Positions 1 to 8,488 of a stretch of DNA of 46,790 bases are shown in pieces. Position 1 is the first letter of the stretch. Every line of letters begins with the position of its first letter. The notes beneath the pieces are model-generated. The model saw only the letters and a list, made by a program, of their open reading frames with translations, did no database searches and was not told the DNA's origin. Source of the stretch: an uncultured Subdoligranulum sp. (GTDB taxonomy: Bacteria; Bacillota; Clostridia; Oscillospirales; Ruminococcaceae); contig CALZZE010000020.1 of assembly GCA_945830575.1 (NCBI GenBank), positions 1-46,790 on the forward strand. Reading direction: 5' to 3'. The position numbers and the translations under genes are program-made.

Positions 1-3000
1 CTGTGTACTTGCCGTCCTGCTGGGTGAGCCGGGCAGTGCGGCCGGTGCGCTCCAGTCTGGCGTTCAGCAGCGGGTAGCTGCCGGACACATAATACTGGCC
101 TTCGCTGTCCACCGGAATTTTCACGCCGGTGCCGCGCTCCACCACATAGTATCTGCCGGGGTACAGGTTGGCGAACACCAGCTTGCCGTTCTGAATGGCG
201 GCACTGGCGACCAGATTGTCTTTTGCCAAAATAGGTAAGTGGTTGGATTTCCATCCGCTGTTGGTGAGGATGGTGGTGTGCCAGATGGGACTGCCGTCGC
301 GGGTGATTTGGGAATAATCCACCACGCCGGTGACGCCGTCCGGGTGCTGAATGTCCTCAGTGCAGTAAAGGTCATATACCGCGCCGTCCAGTGTGGCGGT
401 GCCGTGACTGCCGCTTGCCAGATATTTGGCGGCATCCAGATCGGTCTTGCTCAGCACGATCTCACCCAGAGTTCGGTCATTCTGGAACACTCCGTCCTGT
501 GGCTGCATGGTGTAGCTGTCCTCGTTGGCGGCAAGGCCGGTGGGGTCGGTGATATAGGTTCGTTCGGCGGGTTTGGCGGTGGGATAGATTTGCACGGTCA
601 CAGTACTATCTGCCGTTTCCACCAAAATGCCGCCTGCGTTTTCAGTCAGAATGTCAGCGTTGTAATCGGCATTTCCGAGAGTGATGGTGCTGCCGTCCCC
701 GGTCAGGCGGATGTAGTAAGCGCGTTTGCCAAGGTCAGAGCCAGCGGTGCCGGGATCCTGCACATCTGTCCAGTCGCCGTAGTATCCGCTGGGGGCCTTG
801 TGTTCAACAACAAGGAATTGGCCATCGTTGGTGAAGGCCCGGCTGTTGGGGTAGCCGGTCATATCGTAATCGGTGTAGTAAACCGGGTGAGCGCTGGCGG
901 TGCCGTCATGGTGAGAAGTATCTCCACGAACATCGCACAGAGTATCCTCAAAATAGAGATTGCCGTACTGCGCCTGCGTCCAATCGGGATGCAGACACTT
1001 CACCGTGTAACTGCCGTCCGCATCCCGGACAAGGGCATAGTTGGTGCTGATCTCATACAGTCCTCGCTGGGCGTTCCACTCATACAAAGAAAAGACAGCG
1101 TCACTGGCAATCTCGTTACCGGTTTCGCTGTCGGTCTTGTGGATGATGAGTTTGTTGCCCCAGGGCTGGTTTTTGTCAGCATTGGAGCCAAGATAATGGG
1201 CAGTGTCGTTCTGTCTGGAGATGGTGAACTCCACCGACCACGGGTTGTAATTGTAACCGTAGGCGGCGGTGGTTTCCATGATCTTGAACCGGCCGAGGTT
1301 GGTCTGCGTGTAGTAGACAAATCCTTCCTGCCAGTCGGTATAGCCAGAGTTGGTGCAGCGAACGGTATAAGTGCCGTCCGCAAGGCGAACGACCCGATAG
1401 TTGGGGCTGACCTCGTAATCGTTTGCGCTCGTGTTCCACTCATAGAATGTGAACCGGGTATCCTCGGTCAGCCGACCGCCAGTGATGTTGTCCAGCTTTT
1501 CCCATTTGACGCTGCACTGCCACGGCTGGTTGTAAATCACCGCAGTGGAACTGCCGTCGGGCTGAACCGTCTGGCCCTGTTCGCTGCTGGCGGTAGCGTC
1601 AAAGCCATGGGGAATACCGGTTTCCCTGACCAGAAACGCCCGCGCCTGCCGGGCGGCGGCGTTGGCAATGGCGTTGGCCTGATTCTGTGCGGCGGCTCTC
1701 GCCTCGCCGCGCAGGCTGCTTTCGGCGGCGGCCCGCTGGCTTGCCGCCTCGCTGTCGGCCTCACTCTGCGACGATTTGCCGGTGACGCTGCCGCTGGCGG
1801 AACGGGAGGCGGATTTAGTAACGCTGCCTTGGTATGTGAACGTGACAGAACCGTCGCCGTTTACTGTGCGGATAACCTGCGGGCTGGGGGTCAGTGACCA
1901 ACTGCCCCCGTCCAGACTGCCATTGGCCGGGCTGCCGGAAACCGTGATCTCCGCATCGTTCAGCCGCTCGTGGGTGATGTTGGCGGTCTTGTCCACTTTG
2001 ACAGTCATGCTGGCGGAAAAGCTGGCGCTGGCATTTTCGGTGACGTCCACGCTCCAGTTAGCGTCATAGGTCGGGGGAGGGCCTTCCTCGCCGCCTTCGT
2101 CCTCGCCCTCGGAGAAGGACTCGCCCACAAGAGCCACCCGCTGCCAACCGCTGTCACCGCTGTCGTAGATGTAGGTGTAGTAGCCCGCGATGTCATAAGT
2201 GGAAGCGCCAGTGGACAGTCCCATGGCCGCACGGGCGGAGGACAGATAGATCTGCGCCGCCTGACTGCTGGGGTAATGCTCAATGATATAGAGCTGCTGT
2301 TCGTTGTAGATGCGGGCGGCGTATTCCAGTACGGCGGCGTCTGACGCCGAATAGGTGGAGGAATTTCGCGCACAAAACTCTGCGGAAGAAGCATCCGATT
2401 CGCGGACGGTCAGCAGGCCCATAGAGAGCTGGTCAAGGCCGCCCCAGATGCGCACCTGATTTCCGTAATGATCTCCCGGTACATACTGGCTGGCATCCAC
2501 GGTCGATGTGTGCGTGTAGTTGTAGGTGGGACAGCCCGCAGGGCGGCCATTCTTGCCGTTGTCACAGCAGTAGGCATCTTCACCGTTGAACCAGATCAGC
2601 CATGTGCCGCTGACCTGCTGGATGCTGGTGATTTTGCCGCTGGTCACACTCGGGGTGGGACGCGAGTAGGTGGCTGCGCTGATTGTGGAATACAGCGTGG
2701 GGATGGGATCGGCATCCGCCCGAACTTCTACATTCAGCGTCTTTTCCAGCTTGGTGCCGTCCCCAGCCACATAGGTGAACAGGGCGGTAAAATCTTGGTC
2801 GCTTTTGACATAAATGCCGGACACCGCAGCGGAGGTTTCCGTGTAGGTCTGCTCCAGCAGCTTGGCGGAATCCTCTGCCGGGGTGAAATCATATCCCAGC
2901 AGCGTCACATCTTCCGGCAAGGTGATATACGACACGCTGTTGTTGGCAGGGTATTCCACCTGTGTCAGAATGGGAACAATGGCGAAATCTTCGCCGTCCT

Positions 3001-3712
3001 CCAAACCAGCGGTCAGCGTGAAATTGTCTGCATTGAGCGCCTCCGCATTCAGGTATCCGCTGGCGGACAAGTCCTCGGTCCAACCGGAAATGCTGATTTT
3101 GGTTTCGCCGGTTGCGATGGGCAATCCGGCGCTGCCCATGTAGCTGCCGGTGGGTGCGTCCGGCAAATCCCCGTACAGCACGGACAGCGCATCCTCCGGC
3201 GGATCCTCTGTGCCTGTTCCGGGAGAAACGGGGTTATCCATGGCGCTGCACATGGCGGTGTACAGACTGCACAAAGCGGAGTAGGCGGTTTGTACATCCT
3301 CGCGCTGCTGTTCTTCCTCGTTGAGCAGGTAATACAGATCCTCTGCCGCATACAGCGATGCGGCGGCTTCGTCCTGTGCGGCGATGGCCTCATCCAGCGC
3401 GGCGGCCAGTTCCTCATTTTCGGGGTCTGCCTGCCACGCCTGACTGGCAAGCCCCCATGCGTTGGATGCGTTGATGATGGCGTCCCGGTCAAGGGCGTTT
3501 ACCGCGTCAACGAACGCTTGTCCTGCGTCCGGTTTAGGGTCAGAGGCTTCTGCCGGGGGTTCTTCCGTGTCGGCGGGAAGTTCCTGTACCGGGCCGGAAA
3601 AAGAATCAGCGGCAGCAGTCTCCTGCGCGTACACTGGCGTAGACAAGCTGCTGAAACAGAGTACCGCCGCCAGAACTGCACTGGTGAACCGCCGCAAAAT
3701 CTGTGTTTTCAT
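1..3712 (-). CDS. Large secreted Cna/SpaA-type surface protein, C-terminus outside the window
   Basis: An uninterrupted minus-strand frame of about 1237 codons starts at ATG 3712-3710 and runs off the window. Residues 1-30 are a signal peptide (MKTQILRRF, hydrophobic core, cut near VYA-QE). Around residues 375-480 there is a Cys-rich stretch (AYCCDNG, later GDHYGNQVRIWGGL) that resembles the thioester/TQXA adhesion domain. A Ser/Ala-rich, probably coiled region follows near 620-690. Cna-B-like beta domains follow, each with a Lys-containing first strand and an [AT]xF[ST][FL]YEW strand (VKWEKLDNITGG and FTFYEW; HKTDSETGNEIAS and VFSLYEW), and a SpaA-like unit near the visible end (LSKTDLDAAKY, GAVYDLYCTED). 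Such proteins are cell-wall or pilus adhesins stabilised by isopeptide bonds. A sorting signal would lie beyond the window. The start has an AGGAG site (GAAAGGAG) in good position. Function as adhesin is a family inference. Confidence 0.85.
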   Translation of the reverse strand, partial: MKTQILRRFTSAVLAAVLCFSSLSTPVYAQETAAADSFSGPVQELPADTEEPPAEASDPKPDAGQAFVDAVNALDRDAIINASNAWGLASQAWQADPENEELAAALDEAIAAQDEAAASLYAAEDLYYLLNEEEQQREDVQTAYSALCSLYTAMCSAMDNPVSPGTGTEDPPEDALSVLYGDLPDAPTGSYMGSAGLPIATGETKISISGWTEDLSASGYLNAEALNADNFTLTAGLEDGEDFAIVPILTQVEYPANNSVSYITLPEDVTLLGYDFTPAEDSAKLLEQTYTETSAAVSGIYVKSDQDFTALFTYVAGDGTKLEKTLNVEVRADADPIPTLYSTISAATYSRPTPSVTSGKITSIQQVSGTWLIWFNGEDAYCCDNGKNGRPAGCPTYNYTHTSTVDASQYVPGDHYGNQVRIWGGLDQLSMGLLTVRESDASSAEFCARNSSTYSASDAAVLEYAARIYNEQQLYIIEHYPSSQAAQIYLSSARAAMGLSTGASTYDIAGYYTYIYDSGDSGWQRVALVGESFSEGEDEGGEEGPPPTYDANWSVDVTENASASFSASMTVKVDKTANITHERLNDAEITVSGSPANGSLDGGSWSLTPSPQVIRTVNGDGSVTFTYQGSVTKSASRSASGSVTGKSSQSEADSEAASQRAAAESSLRGEARAAAQNQANAIANAAARQARAFLVRETGIPHGFDATASSEQGQTVQPDGSSTAVIYNQPWQCSVKWEKLDNITGGRLTEDTRFTFYEWNTSANDYEVSPNYRVVRLADGTYTVRCTNSGYTDWQEGFVYYTQTNLGRFKIMETTAAYGYNYNPWSVEFTISRQNDTAHYLGSNADKNQPWGNKLIIHKTDSETGNEIASDAVFSLYEWNAQRGLYEISTNYALVRDADGSYTVKCLHPDWTQAQYGNLYFEDTLCDVRGDTSHHDGTASAHPVYYTDYDMTGYPNSRAFTNDGQFLVVEHKAPSGYYGDWTDVQDPGTAGSDLGKRAYYIRLTGDGSTITLGNADYNADILTENAGGILVETADSTVTVQIYPTAKPAERTYITDPTGLAANEDSYTMQPQDGVFQNDRTLGEIVLSKTDLDAAKYLASGSHGTATLDGAVYDLYCTEDIQHPDGVTGVVDYSQITRDGSPIWHTTILTNSGWKSNHLPILAKDNLVASAAIQNGKLVFANLYPGRYYVVERGTGVKIPVDSEGQYYVSGSYPLLNARLERTGRTARLTQQDGKYT

Positions 3713-3822
3713 GCAAATCTCCTTTCGCAGATTACCGGGATATAGTTTCTCTTTTTCCCGGTAGGTATATTACAGGGGGGAGAGTATGAGAGGGGGGAGC
3801 GCGTGGTCCGCGCCGCAAAGAA

Positions 3823-4764
3823 TCAGCGCTCACTGTCTTTGTCATGCCGGGCAAGGTGCTGGGCATAGTACGTCACCGCCCGGACGATGTAGTCCTGAGC
3901 TTTGGCAGGCGATAAGTCACGCGGTATGACGCCTTGCAGACGGGCCATCGGCACGGAGATTTTCTCCCGCTGGTTTGGCTTTTCCTCCGCCATGATGGAT
4001 TCGATGACGTTGGCGTCCAACTTACCCTCCTGCGCAAAGCGCTTCATCTTCTGCGCCTGAGACAGTGAGGGAGTGCAAGCCTGCGATTCGATGGATTCGC
4101 ACAATGTCTGCTGCTGTTCTGCGGTGAGGTAGGTCAGTTCTACGGCGGGAGTAAACGCGATTTTGCGGTCATCTACCATTTGTAAAAGGCTGGGCGTAAG
4201 TTCATTAAGACGGATATATCTCCAAACTTGGTTTCGGCTGTCACCACTTTCTGTTGCGATGATGTTATCGCTATGGAACTTTGTCCCAACTTGGGACAAA
4301 GTTAAATCGGTACGTTGCCCTTGACGTTTCAACGCATCCATCTTCATTTTATAAGACTTCGCCTTTTCGCTGGGCAGAATGTTGCTCCGCTGCAAGTTGG
4401 AATCCACCATCATTATAACAGCGGTATCCCGGTCCACTTCCAGCACCTCGGCGGTCAGCGTATCCCTCCCTGCCAGCTCACACGCCTTGCGGCGGCGATG
4501 GCCTGAAATGATTTCATACCGGCCATCTTCCTTCTTGCGCAGCTTCACCGGTGTCAGCAGTCCATTTTCCTTGATGCTTTCCACCAGTAAATCCATATCC
4601 TCATCCAGACGGACCTGAAACGGGTGGTCGGGAAAATCGTCAATCTGGTCCAGCGGGACCTCCAGTACCCGGCCAGCGGTCATGGCTTTGAGGTCCCGTT
4701 CCTCCTGCGTAGAGAAAATATCATCGAGCGTCGGAAGGTTCATCGCGAAGGATTTGCTTGCCAA
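3823..4764 (-). CDS. parB: ParB family partition protein
   Basis: A 313-residue protein with the ParB/Sulfiredoxin N-terminal domain: DHPFQVRLDEDMDLLVESI, then the SGHRRRKA box (about residues 90-100) and NLQRSNILPSEKAKSY (about 125-140), followed by the helix-turn-helix half. ParB proteins bind parS-type sites and, in clade members, use CTP to spread as a clamp; together with ParA they segregate replicons or stabilise conjugative elements. The chosen start is a TTG at 4764-4762 because an AGGAGG lies 9 bases upstream; the first ATG (4743) has no such site. It overlaps the end of parA by 44 bases, so translation is likely coupled. No clear parS palindrome is visible nearby. An element-borne rather than chromosomal copy is inferred from context. 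Confidence 0.88.
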   Translation of the reverse strand: MASKSFAMNLPTLDDIFSTQEERDLKAMTAGRVLEVPLDQIDDFPDHPFQVRLDEDMDLLVESIKENGLLTPVKLRKKEDGRYEIISGHRRRKACELAGRDTLTAEVLEVDRDTAVIMMVDSNLQRSNILPSEKAKSYKMKMDALKRQGQRTDLTLSQVGTKFHSDNIIATESGDSRNQVWRYIRLNELTPSLLQMVDDRKIAFTPAVELTYLTAEQQQTLCESIESQACTPSLSQAQKMKRFAQEGKLDANVIESIMAEEKPNQREKISVPMARLQGVIPRDLSPAKAQDYIVRAVTYYAQHLARHDKDSER

Positions 4765-5539
4765 GACCCAACACCTCCTTTGTCAATGCGCCATACGCTG
4801 CGGCGCTGGCGCTGTCCTTATTATATTGGTAGATACTTTTCCCGCTTGTGGGACATTCGGCAGTGGTAATGGCATAGGGTATAATGGAATGAAACACGCG
4901 CACCCTGCTGCCGTAAGTCTGCTGAATGGTCTGGGCGGTCTGGCGGCCAAGATTGGTACGCATATTGGCCAGCGTCAGAACCACTCCGTCGATGCGCAAT
5001 TTGGGGTTGATTTGGCGCTGTACCTTGGAAATGGTGCGCATGAGTTGCGCCATCCCTTTGGCGGGCAGATAATGCGCCTGTACCGGAATAATCACGCTGT
5101 CGGCGGCGGTCAGGGCGTTAATGGTGATCATGCCCAGCGAAGGCATACAGTCGATTAAAATGTAGTTATAGTCCTTTCGGGCTTCCTCCAACACAGAGCG
5201 CAGGACAAACTCACGGCTCATGGCATTGACCAGTGAGATTTCCATGGAGGACAGCTCAATATTGGAAGGAATGATGTCCACGCCCTCCTTATGAGAAAGG
5301 ACGCATTCGCGGTAATGAACTGGTTGGTCAAAGATGGCGCGCTCCATAAGGGTGGACAGCGAGTTGTCGAGTGCGTCACGGTCGGTCCAGCCGAGGGACG
5401 CAGTTAAATCGCCCTGTGGGTCAGCGTCCACAAGCAGAACTTTTTTGCCTGCCTGCGCCAGCCCTATGCCAAGGTTAACGGTGGTAGTCGTTTTGCCTGT
5501 GCCGCCCTTTTGGTTGGCAATGGCAATGATTTGCGACAT
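4721..5539 (-). CDS. parA: ParA family partition ATPase
   Basis: A 272-residue Walker-type ATPase without the long DNA-binding N-terminal extension of type Ia plasmid ParA, so nearer the Soj/type Ib size. The deviant Walker A is at residues 8-18 (NQKGGTGKTTTTVNLG), Walker A' at VLLVDADPQGDLT, and Walker B-like YNYILIDCMPSLG near 120. It would form the ATP-dependent gradient that moves ParB-bound DNA. Start ATG 5539 is chosen over an upstream in-frame ATG at 5599 because GAGGAGG sits directly before it and the family begins with MSQIIAIANQKGG. The upstream ATG falls across a hairpin. It is the first gene of parA-parB, with the adhesin gene downstream on the same strand. Confidence 0.9.
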   Translation of the reverse strand: MSQIIAIANQKGGTGKTTTTVNLGIGLAQAGKKVLLVDADPQGDLTASLGWTDRDALDNSLSTLMERAIFDQPVHYRECVLSHKEGVDIIPSNIELSSMEISLVNAMSREFVLRSVLEEARKDYNYILIDCMPSLGMITINALTAADSVIIPVQAHYLPAKGMAQLMRTISKVQRQINPKLRIDGVVLTLANMRTNLGRQTAQTIQQTYGSRVRVFHSIIPYAITTAECPTSGKSIYQYNKDSASAAAYGALTKEVLGLGKQILRDEPSDAR

Positions 5540-5565
5540 GGCGAAACCTCCTCTAAAAAGTGAAA

Positions 5566-5597
5566 GCCCTTTCAAGCAAAGCTCCGCTTGAAAGGGC
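5566..5597 (-). promoter_or_regulatory. Perfect 12-bp hairpin in the parA leader
   Basis: GCCCTTTCAAGC and its exact complement flank an 8-base loop. On the minus strand the hairpin is followed by TTTCACTTTTT and then the parA AGGAGG. It could be an attenuator that limits parA-parB transcription, or an operator for ParA/ParB autoregulation. Confidence 0.55.
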
Positions 5598-5875
5598 ATA
5601 CAAAGTAATATTGCCAGTTCTGCGGAAATTGGGTTCTCAAACCAAGTCCTGATGAACTGTATTTGGTAGGGAAGTTAAGAATCTGCGTTCACGGGGAACA
5701 CGGAATCACACGGATATTGCACGAAGCGTCCTTGTGTTGGTATGCAAAACAGGGGTGAAAAATGAGGGGAGAGGGGGGATTGGACATTTCATGCAACCAT
5801 TATTTCTTGCTGTAAAGAATAAAATTATCGTAAAAACGATGATTTTTGAAGAACCGATGAATATGTGATATGGCG
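5598..5875. other. Non-coding stretch upstream of parA
   Basis: No gene is supported here. The stretch should contain the parA promoter on the minus strand, but no good -35/-10 pair was found. A weak 9-bp hairpin (5823-5844, loop AAAA, then TTT) could be a terminator. Confidence 0.4.
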
Positions 5876-5920
5876 CTACGAATCAGAAGGCCAGGGGTTC
5901 GAGTCCCTTTCAGCGCACCA
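5876..5920 (+). tRNA. tRNA-Arg(ACG) 3' fragment, 5' half absent
   Basis: From the anticodon loop (CTACGAA, anticodon ACG) the sequence follows a tRNA exactly: variable region, T-arm AGGGG-TTCGAGT-CCCTT, acceptor strand TCAGCGC, then ACCA. Upstream bases (GATATGGCG) neither pair with the anticodon-stem strand TCAGA nor form a D-arm, so the gene is a fragment. This is the usual mark of site-specific integration with crossover in the anticodon arm. Confidence 0.85.
5879..5896 (+). repeat. Attachment-core direct repeat, left copy
   Basis: The 18 bases CGAATCAGAAGGCCAGGG, inside the tRNA-Arg fragment, recur exactly at 30191-30208 in the same orientation. With one mismatch allowed the match extends to 21 bases (CTNCG...). 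Confidence 0.75.
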
Positions 5921-5973
5921 AAGAAACCGCATTGCAACGCCAAATTTTGGTAAGCAGTGCGGTTTCTTTTTTT
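5920..5973 (+). terminator. Rho-independent terminator of the tRNA-Arg fragment
   Basis: AAAGAAACCGCA pairs with TGCGGTTTCTTT over a 26-base loop and is followed by a run of T. It begins at the last base of CCA, so the tRNA's own terminator travelled with the fragment. Confidence 0.75.
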
Positions 5974-5985
5974 GCTTTGCACAGG

Positions 5986-6007
5986 TTTGTTCGTTATTTG
6001 TTCGTTA
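5986..6007 (+). repeat. Two tandem TTTGTTCGTTA units, candidate integrase arm sites (left)
   Basis: The 11-mer TTTGTTCGTTA occurs twice in a row about 90 bases inside the left core. Near-identical 11-base units occur in the same orientation at 30041-30073, inside the right core. Tyrosine recombinases with an N-terminal arm-binding domain bind such direct repeats. Confidence 0.6.
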
Positions 6008-6216
6008 CGGAACTCGGTGTTCCGATTTTCCATCAGGAAACTGCGAGTGGAAGATCGGAGTTTCTGTGGAAGACCGTTTTCAGAGAATGAATGTATATGC
6101 AAATACAGCGAATGAAGTTGCATTATTAAAACGGGTTTGTCAACTTCTGATATGGACAAAAAGAACATATAGAATCGAGATATTCATTGAAATAATTGTA
6201 CTGTGATTTTGAAAAG

Positions 6217-6245
6217 AACGCTATACCGCAATGCGGTATAGCGTT
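6217..6245. promoter_or_regulatory. 29-bp near-perfect palindrome upstream of the integrase
   Basis: AACGCTATACCGCA and its exact complement flank a single A. It lies about 100 bases before the integrase start in a gene-free stretch. It could be an operator for integrase control or a bidirectional terminator. The rest of 5974-6346 holds the arm repeats but no gene that can be supported. Confidence 0.55.
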
Positions 6246-6346
6246 TCCATTTAACTTGGAAATGGAGTTATGATGATTTTCTGGTTGACAGACTGCTCCT
6301 CTGATGTTACAATATTCAAAACGGGACATGAGGAGGGAAAGAACGC

Positions 6347-7720
6347 ATGGCGACCATTACCAAGCGCGGAAAATCGTATCTCATACGGTGCTATGCGGGA
6401 TATTCCGTGGACGGCAAGCAAATTACCAAATCGATGACTTACCGTCCGGAACCGGGGATGACACCGGCAAAAATCAAAAAAGAAGTACAGCGTCAGGCGG
6501 TGCTGTTTGAGGAATCCGTCAAGGCGGGGGAATGCGATGGGAAGCGCATCAAATTTGAAAAATTTGCGGAGCAGTGGCTGAAGGACTACGCGGAGGTGGA
6601 GCTTGCCCCAAAAACGGTGTACGATTATCGCAAGCTGCTCCCGTCCATCAATGCCTATATCGGTCATCTCTATTTGGACGATATACGTCCCAAACATCTG
6701 ATTCAGATGCGGGAGGCTATTGCCAATACGCCTGCGGAAACCATGTACGTTGTTCGCAGCAGCCTGAAAGGAATGCTGAAGAAATGCGGACTGAATACCT
6801 ATGTGGCGTTACAGCAAGCCACGGGACTTTGCGAGGACACCATCAGCCGTGCCACGAAAAAATCCAAGGTATCCAGGGATACCGCGCAGAAAATCGCGGA
6901 CGCCATGGGGATGAACCTGTCCGATGTGTTTGTGAAAAAGGAAGGAAAGCCCCGCTCCGGCAACACGGTACGCCACTATATGCGTCTGGTGTCCTCTGTT
7001 TTTACCAAGGCCGTGGAGTGGCAGTACATCGACAGCAATCCGGCTGCGCGCGTGGGTCTGCCCAAAAAGGGCAGTCAGGAACAGCCCGTGCTGACAGTGG
7101 AGGAGGCTCAGTATATGTTGGAGCTCCTCGACAAGGAACCCATCCACTACCGCACGGCGGTGACGGTCCTGCTGATGACCGGCATGCGGCGGGAGGAACT
7201 CTTGGGGCTCCATTGGCGCAATCTGGACTACGAGAATCAACTGATTGCCATTGAAAAAGCGGTGCAGTATGTGGGCGGTCAGGGCAATGTGGAGGGAGAT
7301 ACCAAGACCCGGTAGTCCCGCCGCATTGTCAAGGCGGCCCCGGTGGTCATGGACTGCCTGCGCATTTACATGGAGCACAAGCAAAAACTGATGGCGCAGC
7401 AGGGGTATGAGTGGAGCAAGAACGATTACATTTTCGGCAATTTGCAGGGGGACATTCCGGCAGCGTGCACCCTGACTGCATGGTTCAAGGACTTTGTGCG
7501 CCGCAATGATTTGCCGGACATTCACCTGCACAGTTTGCGCCACACCGCCGCCACCCTGCTGATTGACGGAAACTGCCCCATCACCGCTGTGGCCGGTACG
7601 CTGGGCCACGCTACCCCCGCGACCACGACCACCATCTACGCCCACGCCATTCAGCGGGCTACCGCAAAGTCTGCTGCGGTCATGCAGGACTTGTTTGGAA
7701 ACAAGAGCGTTTCGGGATAA
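6347..7720 (+). pseudogene. Tyrosine recombinase/integrase interrupted by an in-frame TAG
   Basis: The frame spans 457 residues if the TAG at 7313-7315 is read through. Domains in order: an N-terminal arm-binding domain (KRGKSYLIRCYAGYSVDGKQ), the SAM-like core-binding domain (FAEQWLKDYAEVELAPKTVYDY, from about residue 70), a 50-residue XRE-like helix-turn-helix insert (about 147-200: TGLCEDTISRATKKSKVSRD), and the catalytic domain. Catalytic residues are Arg in TGMRREE, Lys in TKTR just before the stop, HSLRH, LGH, and the nucleophile Tyr in TTIYAH. The stop separates Arg/Lys from the HxxR-H-Y half, so neither piece can be active alone. The codon is probably a point change of a Trp/Gln/Ser-type codon in TKTRxSRRIV. 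Start ATG 6347 has GAGGAGGGA upstream. Its place beside the tRNA-Arg fragment is the normal one for an integrase. Confidence 0.88.
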
Positions 7721-8069
7721 AGAAACGAGCGTTTTGGCAATGCAGACTACGGCAGGGGCTTTGGGGCTGCGCCCCAATCATAGAGGCTCCGCCGATTGCG
7801 CCCTGCGCAACTCTTTTTCACACATTCACACAGTCATGCTTGTGAAAAAGAGTAACTGGGGTCATAGGGGCTTGCCTCTGAAACGCCTCCTGCCAGTTTT
7901 CACAACTGGCGGGAGGCAGTGCTTGCTCCCGTTGATTTTGCGTTCATGTTTGGGTGTGCAGGCTGCAAATCTGGAGTGATTCATTTTTCACGGCTATGTA
8001 CTTTACACGGTTTGTGAAAAAGCAGATTGTCTGCCTAAGAAAAATGTAGAAACGGCATAGACATTTACA
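7721..8069. other. Gene-free stretch with two strong hairpins
   Basis: No coding frame is convincing. ACTCTTTTTCACA (7810-7822) pairs exactly with 7841-7853, and a 14-bp stem (GCCTCCTGCCAGTT, 7885-7898, with 7904-7917, loop TTCAC) follows. Neither has a clear T-run, so they look like intergenic repeat structures rather than terminators. Confidence 0.45.
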
Positions 8070-8115
8070 AATACACCGGGTATCTCTCTTGCGGGAGGAT
8101 GCCCGGTGTATTTTT
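8070..8115 (+). terminator. Terminator after the integrase region, also usable by the XRE gene
   Basis: AATACACCGGG pairs with CCCGGTGTATT over a 21-base loop and is followed by TTTTT on the plus strand. It lies just past the stop of the minus-strand regulator, so it may stop transcription from both sides. Confidence 0.65.
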
Positions 8116-8129
8116 GTTGGACAATGCAA

Positions 8130-8342
8130 TCAGCCGAAATCGAAAAAGTGCAGATGATATTCTTCAGGGGGAATGCGCAGTATTTGCCCGATGGCCTGCA
8201 TTTCGTCCGCATGAAACGGCTGCTTACCATTCATACGCGCGGACATGGCAGCGGCAGACAATCCCGTCTGCCGGGCAAGCTCGCTTTGTGTGATTTCCAT
8301 CTCAATCATTCGTATTCGCAATCGTTTATACTTTGCCTTCAC
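8130..8342 (-). CDS. Small XRE-family DNA-binding regulator
   Basis: A 70-residue protein that is little more than one helix-turn-helix: KRLRIRMIEMEITQSELARQ then TGLSAAAMSARMNGKQPF, ending HLHFFDFG. Such proteins often control the element or the genes beside them. The start is taken as GTG 8342-8340 with AAAGGGTG seven bases upstream; a TTG two codons earlier is too close to that site, and a longer reading from an ATG at 8414 has no ribosome site. It stands alone between the integrase and the helicase operon and could regulate either. Confidence 0.7.
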   Translation of the reverse strand: MKAKYKRLRIRMIEMEITQSELARQTGLSAAAMSARMNGKQPFHADEMQAIGQILRIPPEEYHLHFFDFG

Positions 8343-8400
8343 TGTCAAACACCCTTTCTGTCGAACCGGTTTGTAAACAGAAAGCTGAGTATCAACGCGG

Positions 8401-8441
8401 ACAAAATAAAACACCCGTCCGCATCGAAATGCAGACGGGTG
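8401..8441 (-). terminator. Terminator of the MazG-helicase operon
   Basis: A 13-bp stem (CACCCGTCTGCAT on the minus strand, one G-U pair) with loop TTCG is followed by TTTTATTTTG. It lies 48 bases past the helicase stop. Confidence 0.85.
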
Positions 8442-8488
8442 ATTCGGAGATGGTGCTTGGGGGAACTCCTCTATTACCGTACTTCGAA

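Larger units (their letters stand above)
1..5896. mobile_element. Presumed right end of an integrative (ICE-like) element
   Basis: The segment holds a very large secreted adhesin, parB and parA, all on the minus strand, and ends at a tRNA-Arg 3' fragment that lacks its 5' half. Displaced tRNA 3' ends are typical of the far junction of elements that integrate into tRNA genes, and ParA/ParB plus SpaA-type adhesins are common cargo of clostridial conjugative elements. The sequence shows gene content and the tRNA fragment directly; that this is one element running leftward out of the window is inference. No relaxase or conjugation gene is visible here. Confidence 0.4.

Noticed and set aside
239-1897. 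Plus-strand 552-residue open frame
   Set aside because: It is the antisense shadow of the adhesin gene on the minus strand, has no ribosome site and reads as low-complexity Gly/Val-rich sequence.
5865-6206. Open frame across the tRNA-Arg fragment
   Set aside because: It crosses a tRNA end, a terminator and arm repeats; no ribosome site.
7313-7315. TAG as pyrrolysine or programmed read-through
   Set aside because: No pyrrolysine genes or read-through signals are visible, and a single nonsense mutation is simpler.
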